NCBI GenBank assembly: GCA_902806565.1
Contig: CADCXA010000012.1
Location: forward strand, 186,001-250,000
Length of the DNA: 64,000 nt
Source: Hypoxylon rubiginosum
Taxonomy: Eukaryota > Ascomycota > Sordariomycetes > Xylariales > Hypoxylaceae
Direction: 5' to 3'
The notes beneath the pieces were generated by a model. The model was not told the DNA's origin, searched no databases, and saw only the letters and a program-made list of their open reading frames with translations. The first letter of the stretch is position 1; every line of letters begins with the position of its first letter. A program made the position numbers and the translations under genes. This document shows, one piece after another, positions 1 to 11,400 of the stretch.

Positions 1-419
1 GAACAACAAACAGCGAACCCCTCCGCAATCCGTACTCCACCAGAAACCGGAAAGGGGGGTGGTAAGGGTGGGCCAATCCTCGCGATGAGGGGTAGGGCTG
101 CTCCGATCATGTCTCCTGTGTGTCGATCGCCTTTCTTGTGTGTGTCTGTGTGTGAACACCAGTTTACAACATGATATCAGCCTTGCCTAGAATAATCCGA
201 GCAACCAGTCTTATCTGCCAAGACTCTGGAACACGCAATATGGTTGAGGCTGGAGATCCATTGGTCTACTACGCTAATGGCGGTGAGTGGAAAGGGATGA
301 GCGTCGTCCGTCTACTACCGGTCTACTACCAGTCTGTGTACCAATCTGTGTACCCCCTATAACACTCTTCATCTGAAACCCCTATTGGCCACTCGAATGC
401 TAGGTACTATACCTATAGC
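1..419. other. non-coding flank
   Basis: This is the 3' flank of the amidohydrolase gene. It contains a TG-rich stretch near 117-155 and no reading frame with coding character. Confidence 0.5.
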
Positions 420-2039
420 TTATACTTGGGCATCAAAGACCTTTCTCCCCTTATACCAAGTTTGCATGACTCTTGCCTCCAGCAGCTTATTGGCGTCCCA
501 CTCCATATCGACAACCGCCAAATCCGCCACCCGCCCGGCTTCCAGCCTCCCTGCCCACCGGTCGCCAAAGCAGCTATAAGCGGACCCCTCCGTGCCCGCC
601 GCAAGGGCCGCCGCCAGCTCGAGCGCGAAGTGCGGGTTGACGCGATCCCCCAGTTCCGGCTCTCTGGCTGACCGTCGCGTCGTCGCCGTGTACGCGTTCT
701 TCAGCGGCGCGTGAGGCGCCGTGGGGGCATCGGACCCGAGCGCGAGTACGGCGCCTCCGTCGGCAAACTCTTTGTACGCGAACGCGCGCTCGCAGCGGGA
801 CGGCCCGAGCAGCGACGGCCAGGCGCGAAGGATGGCAGGGTCGCAATGAACCGGCTGGATCGAGGCGGTGATGCCTAACTTGCCCAACCGCGCTGCGTCT
901 TCGGGCGATGCCAGCTCCAAGTGCTCGATTCGATGCCTGCGGCCCGGCGTAGCATTCTGTTCGAGGGCGTCGATGGCCATATTTATAGTCTTGTCGCCAA
1001 TCGCGTGTAAGGCGCATTGCAATCCTGCTGCGTCGGCCTTCCGCACCACCGGGCCCAGTTCTGCAAGTGACCAGATGGGCTCGCATGACACCCCGTTCGA
1101 ACTGTAGGGCTCTGAGAGTCCAGCGGTACAACCGTCGATGATGCCATCGCCGATCACTTTGATGCCCACAATGCGGCAGTCCGGACTGGTCTCCGCGTTG
1201 AAAAGGCGGTTGAGCTCGATGGCACGGTCGACCTGCGCAAGAGTCTCGGCCTCTGTCTTTCGTGGAGTGATAAGCCAATGGACGGCCACTCTGATAGACA
1301 ATGTCTCCCTCTGCCGTAGTATCTGTAAGGCTTCCCATGCGTTCTCGTCCATCGCCATCTCGATCAGTCCCGTATAACCGGATGCGTTATACGCCGTAAC
1401 CGCCCCTTTCAGTGCTGCCAGCTTCTCTTCCATCGGCGCAACCTTTGCTATGTATGGCCACACGATCGTAACAGCCGCCGCTTCCGACAGCAGCCCAGAT
1501 GCCCTGCCGTTACTGTCGCGATGTATTTTCCCACCTTCTGGGTCGGGCATGTCCTGGACTCTCATTTCATTAAGGGCTGCCGTGTTGCACCAGGTTGAGT
1601 GTAAATCCTTAGAGTCGATGAAAATCGGCCTAGGATCTAGATCATCTATCATACTGGCCAATGCCTCGCCGTCCGTCATCGAGTGCATCCATCCCTTAGT
1701 CATTATCCGAGCCGCGGATGGGTGGGCCGTCGCGAACTCCTTGATAGTCCTCCGAATATCTTGTAGATTCTTGCATGACTCCAGTCCCGCCTTTTGCAGT
1801 GACTGTCCTAGCATCAGGAAGTGCATATGTCCATCGATGAACCCGGGTAGGACTGTGTGGTTCCGCATGTCGTGCTTAACTACATCGGTAGCCTCGGCCG
1901 CCTTGATTTGCTCGTCGCTCAAGCTACCGACGTGGATGATCTTCCCGGAGCCATCAACTAGCACAGCGTCTGCAAACGAATGATCCTCGCCCTTCAGCCC
2001 CGACTGGAAAAAACGCCCATTATGAAATAAAGCGGCCAT
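420..2039 (-). CDS. amidohydrolase family 3 (YtcJ-like) metal-dependent hydrolase
   Basis: This is a single-exon gene of 539 codons, with its ATG at 2039 and TAA at 420. The protein has the complete amidohydrolase-3 layout: an N-terminal beta-sandwich start, the metal-binding pair H71 and H73 in GFIDGHMHF, a lysine in the VGIKVIGDG stretch (K294), H345 in ALHAIGDK, H373 in HRIEHLEL and the late aspartate D437 in ALGSDAP. In the superfamily these residues hold one or two divalent metals that activate water for amide or imide hydrolysis. The closest known style is YtcJ or N-substituted formamide deformylase; the substrate cannot be read from sequence. No signal peptide or membrane segment is seen, so it is probably cytosolic. 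The length fits the family and no residue is missing. It stands alone: the next gene upstream is a secreted chitin-binding protein on the same strand about 460 bases away. Confidence 0.9.
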   Translation of the reverse strand: MAALFHNGRFFQSGLKGEDHSFADAVLVDGSGKIIHVGSLSDEQIKAAEATDVVKHDMRNHTVLPGFIDGHMHFLMLGQSLQKAGLESCKNLQDIRRTIKEFATAHPSAARIMTKGWMHSMTDGEALASMIDDLDPRPIFIDSKDLHSTWCNTAALNEMRVQDMPDPEGGKIHRDSNGRASGLLSEAAAVTIVWPYIAKVAPMEEKLAALKGAVTAYNASGYTGLIEMAMDENAWEALQILRQRETLSIRVAVHWLITPRKTEAETLAQVDRAIELNRLFNAETSPDCRIVGIKVIGDGIIDGCTAGLSEPYSSNGVSCEPIWSLAELGPVVRKADAAGLQCALHAIGDKTINMAIDALEQNATPGRRHRIEHLELASPEDAARLGKLGITASIQPVHCDPAILRAWPSLLGPSRCERAFAYKEFADGGAVLALGSDAPTAPHAPLKNAYTATTRRSAREPELGDRVNPHFALELAAALAAGTEGSAYSCFGDRWAGRLEAGRVADLAVVDMEWDANKLLEARVMQTWYKGRKVFDAQV

Positions 2040-2502
2040 AGTCTTATATAAACTGTCGGTACCGCAGAAATCGTAAACAGTTCACTATGAACAAAATTAA
2101 TTGTGCTTCGTGCTGTCAATGTCCAGATCTAGGTGGTAGGTACCCCGAATACCACCCTCTACTATCTCTTGAGGCCGCAATCGGCCTGCTACGTAGGTAG
2201 AAATTATAGCTTCATCGCTAGCGGCATGACACTGGAGCAAAGACTTGTAGTCTTAAGGAGTATCCACATGGAATACGCCAGCGTTAGATTCCACCTATTG
2301 ATTCCTATTGAAGTATTGCTTCCTGCCTCATTCCCTTTTACCAGTCTCATTCCCTTTTACCAACCTCAATTTTGTAGTAAATTTTACCATAATCCGCTGA
2401 TGAGACGGCAACAGCTGCTTTCCCGTAAGACGCCTTTTGTAGACAATGAATGACAGTTCCAGAACCAGTCTTCTTGAATCTTCAATGTCACACCATCATC
2501 AT
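2040..2502. other. intergenic
   Basis: This is the promoter side of the amidohydrolase and the 3' side of the hevein-domain gene. No supported gene or RNA was seen in it. Confidence 0.5.
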
Positions 2503-3030
2503 CTACTTGCATTCGCCGTATGCGGATTGGCAACCGTCGGCAATTGAGCAATGCGATGTGGTGTTTCCGCAATAGCCCCTAAGCAACATCACGTTAGAAA
2601 TTATATCTCAGATCGCTGGATAGACTTCTTCTCTACCGAAAAGGGGGAGTTGATAGGAGAAATAAAATGAGACATACGAAATCGAGCAGCAGCTGTTGCC
2701 GTCTTCCGTAGAGCATCGATAGCCGTACTCGCCAGCACCATCCGATCCGCAAGTCCCATCTGGCGAGACAGATACTCCATCAACGGGCTCGATACAAGCC
2801 GAGGTCGAGTTCGAGAACTCGTCTTGGCAGCCCGCGGTGGTCAGGCAGTACTCATCGGTTGAGCCGCAAAAGCCGTTGACGGAGCAGCACTTGATTTCCT
2901 CGGGGCACGTGTACTCATTGTCCTCGCCGCAGGTCTCGTCCGGTGATACGTCCGACCAGACAGCCGTGGCGGCGAGCAGAGCGATGGCAAGAACTGACTT
3001 GAGGCCAAACATATTGATAAAGGTTAGCAT
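2503..3030 (-). CDS. small secreted protein with two hevein-type chitin-binding (CBM18) domains
   Basis: This is a two-exon gene: 2678-3030, an intron 2579-2677 (GTATGT donor, CTAAC branch, TTAG acceptor), then 2503-2578. The spliced product is 142 residues. The first in-frame ATG is at 3030; a second ATG at 3012 (M7) gives a cleaner signal peptide, MFGLKSVLAIALLAATAVWS. The rest is two cysteine-rich modules. Module 1 has Cys 34, 42, 48, 49, 55, 62, 68 and 79; module 2 has Cys 94, 106, 114, 115, 121, 128, 134 and 141. Both carry the hevein signature with adjacent cysteines, then GFCG or GYCG and GCQ. The intron lies inside module 2, so an unspliced reading truncates it after CCS. Such domains bind chitin oligomers; in fungi they occur in cell-wall proteins and in secreted proteins that shield chitin. 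No catalytic domain is present. Role as wall protein or effector is open. Confidence 0.88.
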
Positions 3031-4477
3031 AGACAAGAGTTTCGATATGTCCTCTCTTCTCAGTAACTAGATATCGGCGGAAATGTCAAGTTTTAAGTCA
3101 AGAACTTGTGCTAGCCTATTTATATACCATCGCAGTCGTTCAACTCACTCCGAATCTAATCTTCCACCTTCTCGGTGAGATCTCCGCGCACGAACTCGGG
3201 ACAGCAAACGCGCGTGCGCACGTTCCTGAGTAGAGATCCAAGTGGATGGAAATATAGAGATCTCAACTCGCTCCGCGTCGGCATTCTGGGGTACGTTGCA
3301 GATCTTCAGGTTCGTTTCCCATATTAGAAACCTCGAATACGATCTTATATCATTTAGCCGAACCCCCTTAATTTTGGCTCCTCGGGGTGCAACCTGTCTA
3401 GCGACCCAGAACAAGCGGCAAGTGTCCGAAGCCATGGCCGGTGCAGCTCTCCAGCTCAATTAATATTTCTCCATGGGACTGCCAGACCAATACAGATCAC
3501 GCAATTTCCCGAAGCGTAGGAATTCAAGGACCTCCAAGTCGCATCCGGCGCCGTCCCGACTTAGGCAGAACGTAATTCAGCTGGATGGGACAGTCCGAGA
3601 ACCATTTGAAAGGATCGATTGACACATCGTGCAAGTCGTCGAACAGGACCATGGTAGATGAGAGGGATGGGAGTTACGCTCGGGTTTTTTAGGATACCAG
3701 AAGCATTCCAACTTTCTCTGTGTATTACGATCGATCAATGGCTTCGATGATGGATCTTGCACGGAATTCTTATTAATCTCCCTGGCTCGTTTCAGGTCTG
3801 CTCGCGTCTTCGCCCCTCGGGCCCCGGCGTCTGATTAGAAGTGAAAGCTGATAGAGTTGATTTAAGCATTTTCTGTAAGCTCCGGTCACTGTCGGGAGTA
3901 TCACTTGGATAAGCAAGTTTGGTGTAATTCTTGCGCATAGGCCGATCGAAGCGGCTCTACCTAATCATCGACAATAGACTGGACGACGAACCTAGCTTCC
4001 GCTACAATGGTATTTATAGGTATATTCATAATAGGTAACCAAAGTCGGACTTTGGCATCCTTATTGATATTCTATTTCATTATGGCATGTCTACCTTCCA
4101 TGAAAACACCCCGATTGTCTTCGCAAGTTCGGAGCTAATGACTGACAACGTTGATTATATTCTAGGTGCACGGTTGGTCAGCACCCCCTTTTTGGGGTTG
4201 AAAAACGTAAGCTTTAGCAAATACGTTACAAATATCAACTGCCTCCCTTCTAGGTGAGTAGTAAGCACCAGCTACAAGCAGCTTATAAGACACCCAATGT
4301 CGTGATATGACATGCGAGCTATTTACTTAGCTCGGCATTAGTAGCCTGAATGCAGGAATGCTTCCAGCTGTTTTCTTAGAGCGAAATATCATCATATAAA
4401 GACAAACCAAAAGTTTAGTGTAAACTTCGTGATCTAGGACTCTATCGACGCGGCACCTTCACCTCCAATTGTTTACC
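3031..4477. other. intergenic, 1.4 kb
   Basis: This is the shared 5' region of the hevein gene (-) and the MBL-fold gene (+). ORFs of 60-100 codons on both strands have no domain, start context or splice support. I see no RNA gene. Confidence 0.5.
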
Positions 4478-5290
4478 ATGGCCAACTTACCTTTTAAAAG
4501 CAGCATCACCGTAACATACATCGGCACTGCGACAGCTATCATAGACATAGATGGCATCACATTTCTTACCGACCCGTATTTCTCACCCGAGGGGACGGAG
4601 TGGGATGTCGGCATTGCTACCCTAACCAGCCACTACGAACCAGCCCTTACGCTCGATCAGCTACCACCCATCGACGTCGTGCTGCTCAGTCACGAGGACC
4701 ACCCGGACAATCTGGACGAGCTGAGCCGCAACCGCCTCCTCGACGGCCGGCGCGTCTTGACCACAATCGACGGCGCTTCCAAGCTCGCGCCCAGACCCGG
4801 GGTGCGAGGGCTGCGCCCCTGGGAGACGACGGCGCTGCACGTGGGAGGCAAGCGCTTCGACGTGACCGCCACGCCGTGCCAGCACCTGCCGGGCGGCGAG
4901 TGCACCGGCTTCCTGCTGACGACGGCGGACTTCGGCGCCACGGGCGGGCGGCCGAACGCCGTGTACTTCTCGGGCGACACCGTATACCTGCCCGAGCTGG
5001 CCCCGCGCGTCCGGGACCGCTTCCACGTCTCGCTCGCGCTCCTCAACCTCGGCGCCGCCGCCGTGGTCCTGCCCGGCGCCGACCGGCCGCTGCAGATCAC
5101 GATGGACGGGGCGCAGGCCGCGAGGCTGTTCCGCGAGCTGGACGCCGACGCGCTGGTCCCTCTGCATTTCGAGGCCTGGGATCATTTCTCGCAGAAGGGC
5201 AAGCAGCCGGTGGCGTCCGCGTTCGAGGCCCAAGGGATCTCTGACAAGGTTTACTGGCTGGAACCCGGCAAGCCTAGAAAGGTTGTCTGA
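4478..5290 (+). CDS. metallo-beta-lactamase-fold hydrolase (UlaG/YtkL-like)
   Basis: This is a single-exon gene of 270 residues. The start is the ATG at 4478 in a CCATGG context; the TTG nine bases upstream is not a likely fungal start. The protein opens with a beta-strand run (ITVTYIGTATAIIDIDG) and TDPYFS, then the metal-binding HxDH motif (SHEDHPDN; H72, D74, H75), a third histidine in PCQHLPGG (H136), the bridging aspartate in YFSGDTVY (D167) and a last histidine in VPLHFEAWDHF (H230). All five positions expected for a dinuclear metal site are present. The order resembles the UlaG and NAPE-PLD-like branch rather than true beta-lactamases. Substrate is unknown. No targeting signal is visible, so it is probably cytosolic. 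The GC-rich codon use of the middle differs sharply from the AT-rich flanks, as for other exons here. Confidence 0.87.
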   Translation: MANLPFKSSITVTYIGTATAIIDIDGITFLTDPYFSPEGTEWDVGIATLTSHYEPALTLDQLPPIDVVLLSHEDHPDNLDELSRNRLLDGRRVLTTIDGASKLAPRPGVRGLRPWETTALHVGGKRFDVTATPCQHLPGGECTGFLLTTADFGATGGRPNAVYFSGDTVYLPELAPRVRDRFHVSLALLNLGAAAVVLPGADRPLQITMDGAQAARLFRELDADALVPLHFEAWDHFSQKGKQPVASAFEAQGISDKVYWLEPGKPRKVV

Positions 5291-5854
5291 TTAAAAGGAA
5301 GAGACGGTGTATGATGTTCCTGTGAGGTTAAATGTATGCCCGTCGGGTAGACTTTAGTTACTTCTAAAAAGGAGGTGGCGCAGAAAAAGAAAAAAGGGGC
5401 AGCTAGAATCATACGTAAACCTTGGAATGGAGAAGATGAGAGATGCATTAATACGTTAGGTATCTATCCGTACTGTTTGCACGTTGAAAAGCATTATCAG
5501 ATATCTGCTGTTCACTATTGTCAAATCGTTAGTCCTTGTGTATTCTGGCTATGCACCCTATTTATGATCAACTTACCTCCCTTCTCAGTACTCAATTTCC
5601 TCTCCTGCTCTGAGATACCTCCTTTATTCAGGTCAGTTTACGATCCGGAGAGGTAGCTTTTCCAACTAGGATTATGGTAAAGGGAAAAAAGGAACAGAAA
5701 ATATTGAAGTGTCGTACGTACCTAAATGATAAAACTTCTCAATTGTTGTTCGTTATAGATACCTTAGGTACTCGGGAAGAAACACAACACAGTTCAATAA
5801 ACGAACCTGGCATCTTTGCAATAGTAGCATAGCTTGGTGAGCAGAAGAAGGATG
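5291..5854. other. intergenic between convergent genes
   Basis: This AT-leaning spacer lies between the MBL-fold gene and the Cys-motif gene. No feature is supported; the short ORF at 5375 starts with GTG and is not credible. Confidence 0.5.
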
Positions 5855-6763
5855 TCAATTTGTACAATCTGGAGGGTCTGCGCTCTTTCGGCGTTTGTCT
5901 CTTGCACCAAGCCCCCACTCATGAGCCGCTTGTGCGATCTCCAGAGCAGCTATCTCGATCTGCTTTGCCCGGGTTACCATGTCGTGTTTTCCGTGCCCGT
6001 CTCTAGATTTCAACAACTTTTCCACCATATCGAGTACTTGTAGGTGATCCGGATTTGAGGCAAACGACTGTTTAATCTGGCTCGGAGTCTGTGTCCGAGA
6101 AGGTTGGCCTGGTGCTGGAGATGAAGTCCGAGCATCGCATTGGTCGGCTTGTCCACCGTAGAGGCAGTTGCTGCATGTCGACTGTAAGTCGCCAGTCCTG
6201 GTGAAATGCTCCTGAACCTTCTGTTCGCGATTTATCACGACACATCCTGGCGATATGCCTTGCCCTCGCCGGCAGTTCGTGCATTTAGACTGCTCGGGAA
6301 GTATGACGCCTCTCTCGTACAGCATAATGGCTTCGACAGTGTGCGTGGAGCTTAAATCAGGACTTTCTCGGCTATTGCGGCGCCTCCAGGCTCTCCGAAT
6401 TGGTAGACTGCCAAGTCGGCGGATTGCAAGCGTTTTGTCTCCCCCGGACGGGGGTAGGCAAACCGGGTCGTATACGTAGTCCCAGACAGCCGGCGCTTTA
6501 GCCGCGTCTTTAAGGTCTCTATCGATAATGTCTATAGCCTCCCAATAGCGGTCCCTCATCTCATAACCCTCGATGCTCTCGGAGCGACGCCTCGGCCGCC
6601 TCCGGAATCGTACGGTAGTAGTGTTGACAGTCTCATCTCTATCATGGGCGCTCGGCGGCGAGCTGCTTTCCGATGGTAGGTCCAAGACGTGTCGTTCTGG
6701 AAACGTATCACCAGTGTCGGCATCGCGAAGTGTCATGCGTGCTATATATTTCTCGTAAGCCAT
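5855..6763 (-). CDS. DUF3716-like Cys-motif protein
   Basis: This is a single-exon reading of 302 residues from the ATG at 6763; the GTG three codons upstream is not a likely start. The N-terminal half is acidic then strongly basic (RFRRRPRRR near residue 53). The middle carries a paired cysteine motif: C161-x2-C164-x9-C174 and, about 22 residues later, C197-x2-C200-x8-C209, separated by a basic stretch. This spacing resembles the fungal DUF3716 family, in which CxxC...C repeats presumably bind zinc. The C-terminal part (about 225-300) is charged and probably helical. It may be a nuclear, DNA-associated protein, but no function is established from the sequence. Neighbours give no clue. It is not a Zn2Cys6 binuclear cluster, because the six cysteines are split into two distant triplets. 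Confidence 0.68.
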   Translation of the reverse strand: MAYEKYIARMTLRDADTGDTFPERHVLDLPSESSSPPSAHDRDETVNTTTVRFRRRPRRRSESIEGYEMRDRYWEAIDIIDRDLKDAAKAPAVWDYVYDPVCLPPSGGDKTLAIRRLGSLPIRRAWRRRNSRESPDLSSTHTVEAIMLYERGVILPEQSKCTNCRRGQGISPGCVVINREQKVQEHFTRTGDLQSTCSNCLYGGQADQCDARTSSPAPGQPSRTQTPSQIKQSFASNPDHLQVLDMVEKLLKSRDGHGKHDMVTRAKQIEIAALEIAQAAHEWGLGARDKRRKSADPPDCTN

Positions 6764-7614
6764 GTTGAACACGTATACAGACCCAAGACAAGATAGGGAT
6801 GAAGAATGAAGGGAATAAACCTCTCTGACAGGCGAGGTGATTGAGACAAAACCTCTGACCTTTTAAGGATGGCACATCATATTCCCCATACTTACAAAAG
6901 CTCGTAGCTATTCGCAGCTTGTTTTAGCTGATGGAGCCTTGTTTTTAACTATGTAAGTATTAGGTAGTTACTTTGACCTACATACATCAAGCGAACTCGG
7001 TCGGTGGCACATCCATGTCAAGATTACCGCCACTTAGGTACCTACCTAGGTACATAGTACGTATGTTTGCCCAACCAGTGAGCTCCTGAATATTTCCAAT
7101 CTTGGTCGCTAGTAGATGTCGTAGGGGTAAGGGTTCTCTATACGTCTCGTATCGTGAGGTAAGCTAGAGCGCCGTAGGTATACGCTCTGTTCTGTTAGTG
7201 TCCATCCATCACATATTCACCTCTCGAGTATGCGGTAGCCGGGAAAGACACTCAGCAAAGACAGCAAAGACACTCAAGTATTGGAGTAACAGAACCCCCC
7301 ACGGCCAAAGCCGAGTTAGCCCTATGTGGGGAAGCGTTCCCTTCAAATTTGAGGAATTTTCTAAGTATGAGACTAGGAGGCCCATAGAGATGGGGATTAG
7401 CCTCATGAGTGGAGTCCTCCGGAGACGTTCCGTTGCCATTGAAGCTCAGCACGAACTCCTCGCGCTACCCCGTATGTCTAGTAGCTATGTGGAGTTGTGG
7501 AGCCGAGAATCCGGGCTGTTCTTTTTTCTTATCACCTGATACCTGGGGGACCCTTAAGCGGGGGACACTGAGCCAGGTGGAAGACAACACAGCAAAGCCG
7601 TTCCATCTATCGTT

Positions 7615-7634
7615 GGGGGGGGGGGGGGGGGGGG
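7615..7634 (+). repeat. 20-base G homopolymer
   Basis: An uninterrupted run of 20 G follows CGTT. Length is likely polymorphic or an assembly-sensitive site, and the strand can form G-quadruplex-type structure. Confidence 0.9.
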
Positions 7635-8191
7635 ATGGTTCTTGCAGACCACTTCTCAAGGGGGTTAATCACGGTACCAAAGACCATCTCGCCCCTTAAT
7701 AGTATCTTCGGTAGCCCCGGTAGCCACGTCTAGAAGTTCCCACGTTTGGCAATACGGCTCTTGCTCTGTATAGATCGTCATGATTTTCCCTATGCATGAT
7801 AAGAGGAAGATTAGCCGTCTTATGATGAGGTGTTATGATCTCCTGAAGAGACTCGATTTTTACAACTTTTGTTCTGTTTCGCGCGATGTCGCGCCTTATT
7901 TGCCAGGTACAATATTTCTTCGTTCTTCATCTTACTCTTTTAATAACTGGTTACCGTTTTATTACAAAGCGCGTAGCTCTTGATCATTAACATACCTCCG
8001 GCCCGGGTCTATTCCGATCAAGGTAAACCGTGGGAGACAAGAGAGCTTAGGAAAAAGTGAAACCTCATCTCAAGCCTCTTTCTACCTCGTTACGATTGGT
8101 CAGTGATGAATCAGGAGTTGATGGATACAGCAAAGATGAAGGAAACAGTGAGTTGACTGGTTTGAAAGAAGACGAGATGGTTTTCGCTACT

Positions 8192-8233
8192 TAGCAATAA
8201 GTAAGTAAGGCTGCTCTTACTTACTTATTGCTA
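8192..8233. repeat. perfect 18-bp inverted repeat (hairpin, 6-nt loop)
   Basis: The arm at 8192-8209 (TAGCAATAAGTAAGTAAG) is exactly reverse-complementary to 8216-8233, separated by GCTGCT. It lies about 200 bases outside the AT-rich block. There is no adjacent gene end for it to terminate. Confidence 0.85.
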
Positions 8234-8439
8234 TGAAGAACTGACAGATTGGAAGAATGAGTCGGCATTATCATGCCGTACGAATGACAGAAATGAGAGC
8301 TGATCAACAATTACATAAAATCAACTTCAGCGTAAAAGTTGTTGTACCTAGCCTGTGAACAGACCTATGTGAGCTTGGTTGGTACCTAAAGGCGGTATCG
8401 TTTATAGGGCAGAAGACATCCTTACGGGCTTAGAGGGGT

Positions 8440-11400
8440 TTATAATAACCATAAATATTCCACTCTATAATATATAACTATATATTTACCTCTTAATATA
8501 ATAAGCCGCTCCTATTTAAAACGTATATTATATAACGTAGCTTTTAATTTAAATAGTAATTTTACCGCTTCTTTTTTATACGTATAAATTTTTTTAAATA
8601 TATAATTTATATAAACTATATATATATTTTTTATTTAATATATATATTATTTATTTAATTAAACTATATAATTATAATATAATTATTATTTATATATTAA
8701 AACCGTTAAAATTTTTAAGTTATTATAAATTTTAAATAATTTTTATATAATATATTATATAAATATAATTTTTATATATTAAATAATTATATATAATTAT
8801 TAAATATATTAAAAAATTATAATTAATATTTTATTTATAAATTAAAATAACTAATAATTATTTTATTATATAATATAATATTATAATTTTTTATAATTTA
8901 ATTAAAAAATATTTTAATAATATATAATATTTAATAAATATATAAATTAATAATTTAATTTATAAATATATAATATATATAATAAAATATATATAATAAT
9001 ATTTTTATTTATTATTAAAATTTTATTATTAAAATTTTAATAATAAAATAAAAATTTTTTTTTAATTTAAATATATAATTACTTAATAAATATTATAATT
9101 TATATATATAATTTAAATAATATTTATATAATTTAAAAAATAAAAACGGTTTAAAAACTTTTAATTATTTTATATAAAAATAATATATATATAATTTAAT
9201 TTAATTAAAATATATATTTTTTAAAACGTTTTAATTTTAAACGTTTAAAATTAAATAAATAACTTAAAAAAATAAAAAATATATAAAAAAAAACTAAATA
9301 TATTTTTTTTAATTTTAAAAGTAATAAAAGTTAAATAATAATATATTTATAATAAAATTACCGCTTATATAATCTTTTTAAAACTTATAAAAATAATTAA
9401 TTAATAATTTTATTTTATTTATAGTTTATTTTATTATATATTGTTTAAATAAATAAAAAAACTAAGTTTAGTTATTTAAAAATAAATAAATGTATTTAAA
9501 TATAAAAAATTAAAAAAAAAACAAATTTTATAAATTATATATATAATTACTTTAAAATAACTTATTTTTTATTAATATATATTTACTTAAAATATTATAT
9601 ATATTTTAGTTTTAATTTTAGTTTTTAAATTAATAAAATAACGTTTATATATAAGTTATATATATAAGTTATAAATATTTAAATTTATATTATAATATTA
9701 TTTTTATTTTAAAAAAAAATATATATTTTTATATATTAATTTTTTTTTTATTATAAGTTTTTATTTTTTAATAAAACTAACTTATTATTATTTATATATA
9801 ATTTATTAAACTTATTATATTTTATTGTTTTTTTTTATTTTATTAGTTTTATTAATAGTTTTAGTTATTTTAAGTTATTATTATAATATTTTTATAATAT
9901 TAATATATTATTTTTAAAATTTAACGTATTATATTATTCCGAATTAAAATTTTAATTTAATTATTATATTTAATATTATAGTTATTTATAATATATTTTA
10001 AATAAAAATATTTTATTTATTTATTATTTTTTAATATTATTTAATTTAATTATATATACTAATAAATTTTTATTTATTTATTTTAGTAATAAATTATTTA
10101 AATATTTTTTTAATTAATTAATAAAAAATATTATTAAGCTTTTTTTTTTTAATATATTTACCACGTATACGTATTTTTTTATTTTTATAATCTTATAGTA
10201 ATTTTTAATTATTAGGTAGTTAAGTTTATTATTAAAATAATTTATAGTTATTTTTTTTTTTTTAATAATATATATACGGTTTTTTATTTTAAAATTTAAT
10301 TTATATTAATATTAATTAACTTATTTTATTATTTGTTTTTATAATTTTTTTATAATTTTTTAAGTTTTATTTTATTATTTTTTAATAATAAGTGTTGTTT
10401 TTTAAGCTTTTTTTTAATTAAAACATTTTTTAATTAAAAGTTTTTTTAATTTTATTATATAAGTTTTTTAATTAAATAATAATAATATTAAAAAATTACG
10501 TTTTATTTTATATAGTAATATATTAATAAATTTATATAATAATAATATTTATATTATATTTAATATTAATATTATAATAAACTAGTTATTTTAATAATAA
10601 TTAATAAATAAATAAAAATATTAATTAATATATTTATTTATTATTTTTATTTAATTTATTATTTAAAAGTATTTTATAATAAAAAAGTTTTATTTTATAT
10701 TTATAACTTATAATATTTTATTTATAAAATTTATAATAAATTATAATTTTTAATTATTAATTATATTAACTAGTAACTTAAAAACTTTATATAATTTTTA
10801 AAAATATATTTAAATTATATTTTTTATTATAATTATTTAAAAATATAATATATTTTATAATTTTTTTTTTAATTTATAAATTATAATTAATAAATTATTA
10901 TATTTATATTTATTTTTTAATATAAATTTAAAATTTATTATAATATATAATTATATTTATAATAATATTAATAAAAAATATAATTAATTTAAAGTTTTAT
11001 TGCGGGGATTTTTTAAAAGTTAATAATAATAATTATTTATAAAATAATTTATATTAATAAATTATTTTTTTTATTAATAATATATAAAAAATATTTCGCG
11101 TGTTTTTTTTTAATTAAGATATATTATTATTAAATATAAATATACTTTAATTAATATTTTTATTTAAAAGTTATTTATATTAAATATAATTAATTAATTA
11201 TTATAAAATATTAGTTTTTTAAATATAAAAAACATGTTATTTAGTTTATTATTTTATATTATTTAACGATAAACATTTAAATTAAAATAAATAATATTTA
11301 TTTTTAATAATTTATTTATTAGTTTTATTTTAGATTTTTTAAATATAAATATATTTTTATTAAAAATAAATAAATATATTACTTTTTTTTATACTTTTAA

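Larger units (their letters stand above)
6764..8439. other. intergenic leading into the AT-rich block
   Basis: This holds no supported gene. Contents include a TACCTAGGTA palindrome at 7043, a 20-base G run at 7615-7634, a perfect 18-bp inverted repeat at 8192-8233 and then the transition to extreme A+T near 8440. Short ORFs at 7198-7699 overlap in several frames and look random. Confidence 0.5.

Noticed and set aside
574..1338. 254-codon ORF within the amidohydrolase
   Set aside because: It is a shifted frame in a GC-rich gene, without domain character (Arg-rich shadow).
5375..5656. 93-codon ORF starting at GTG
   Set aside because: No ATG start, no domain; lies in AT-leaning 3' flank.
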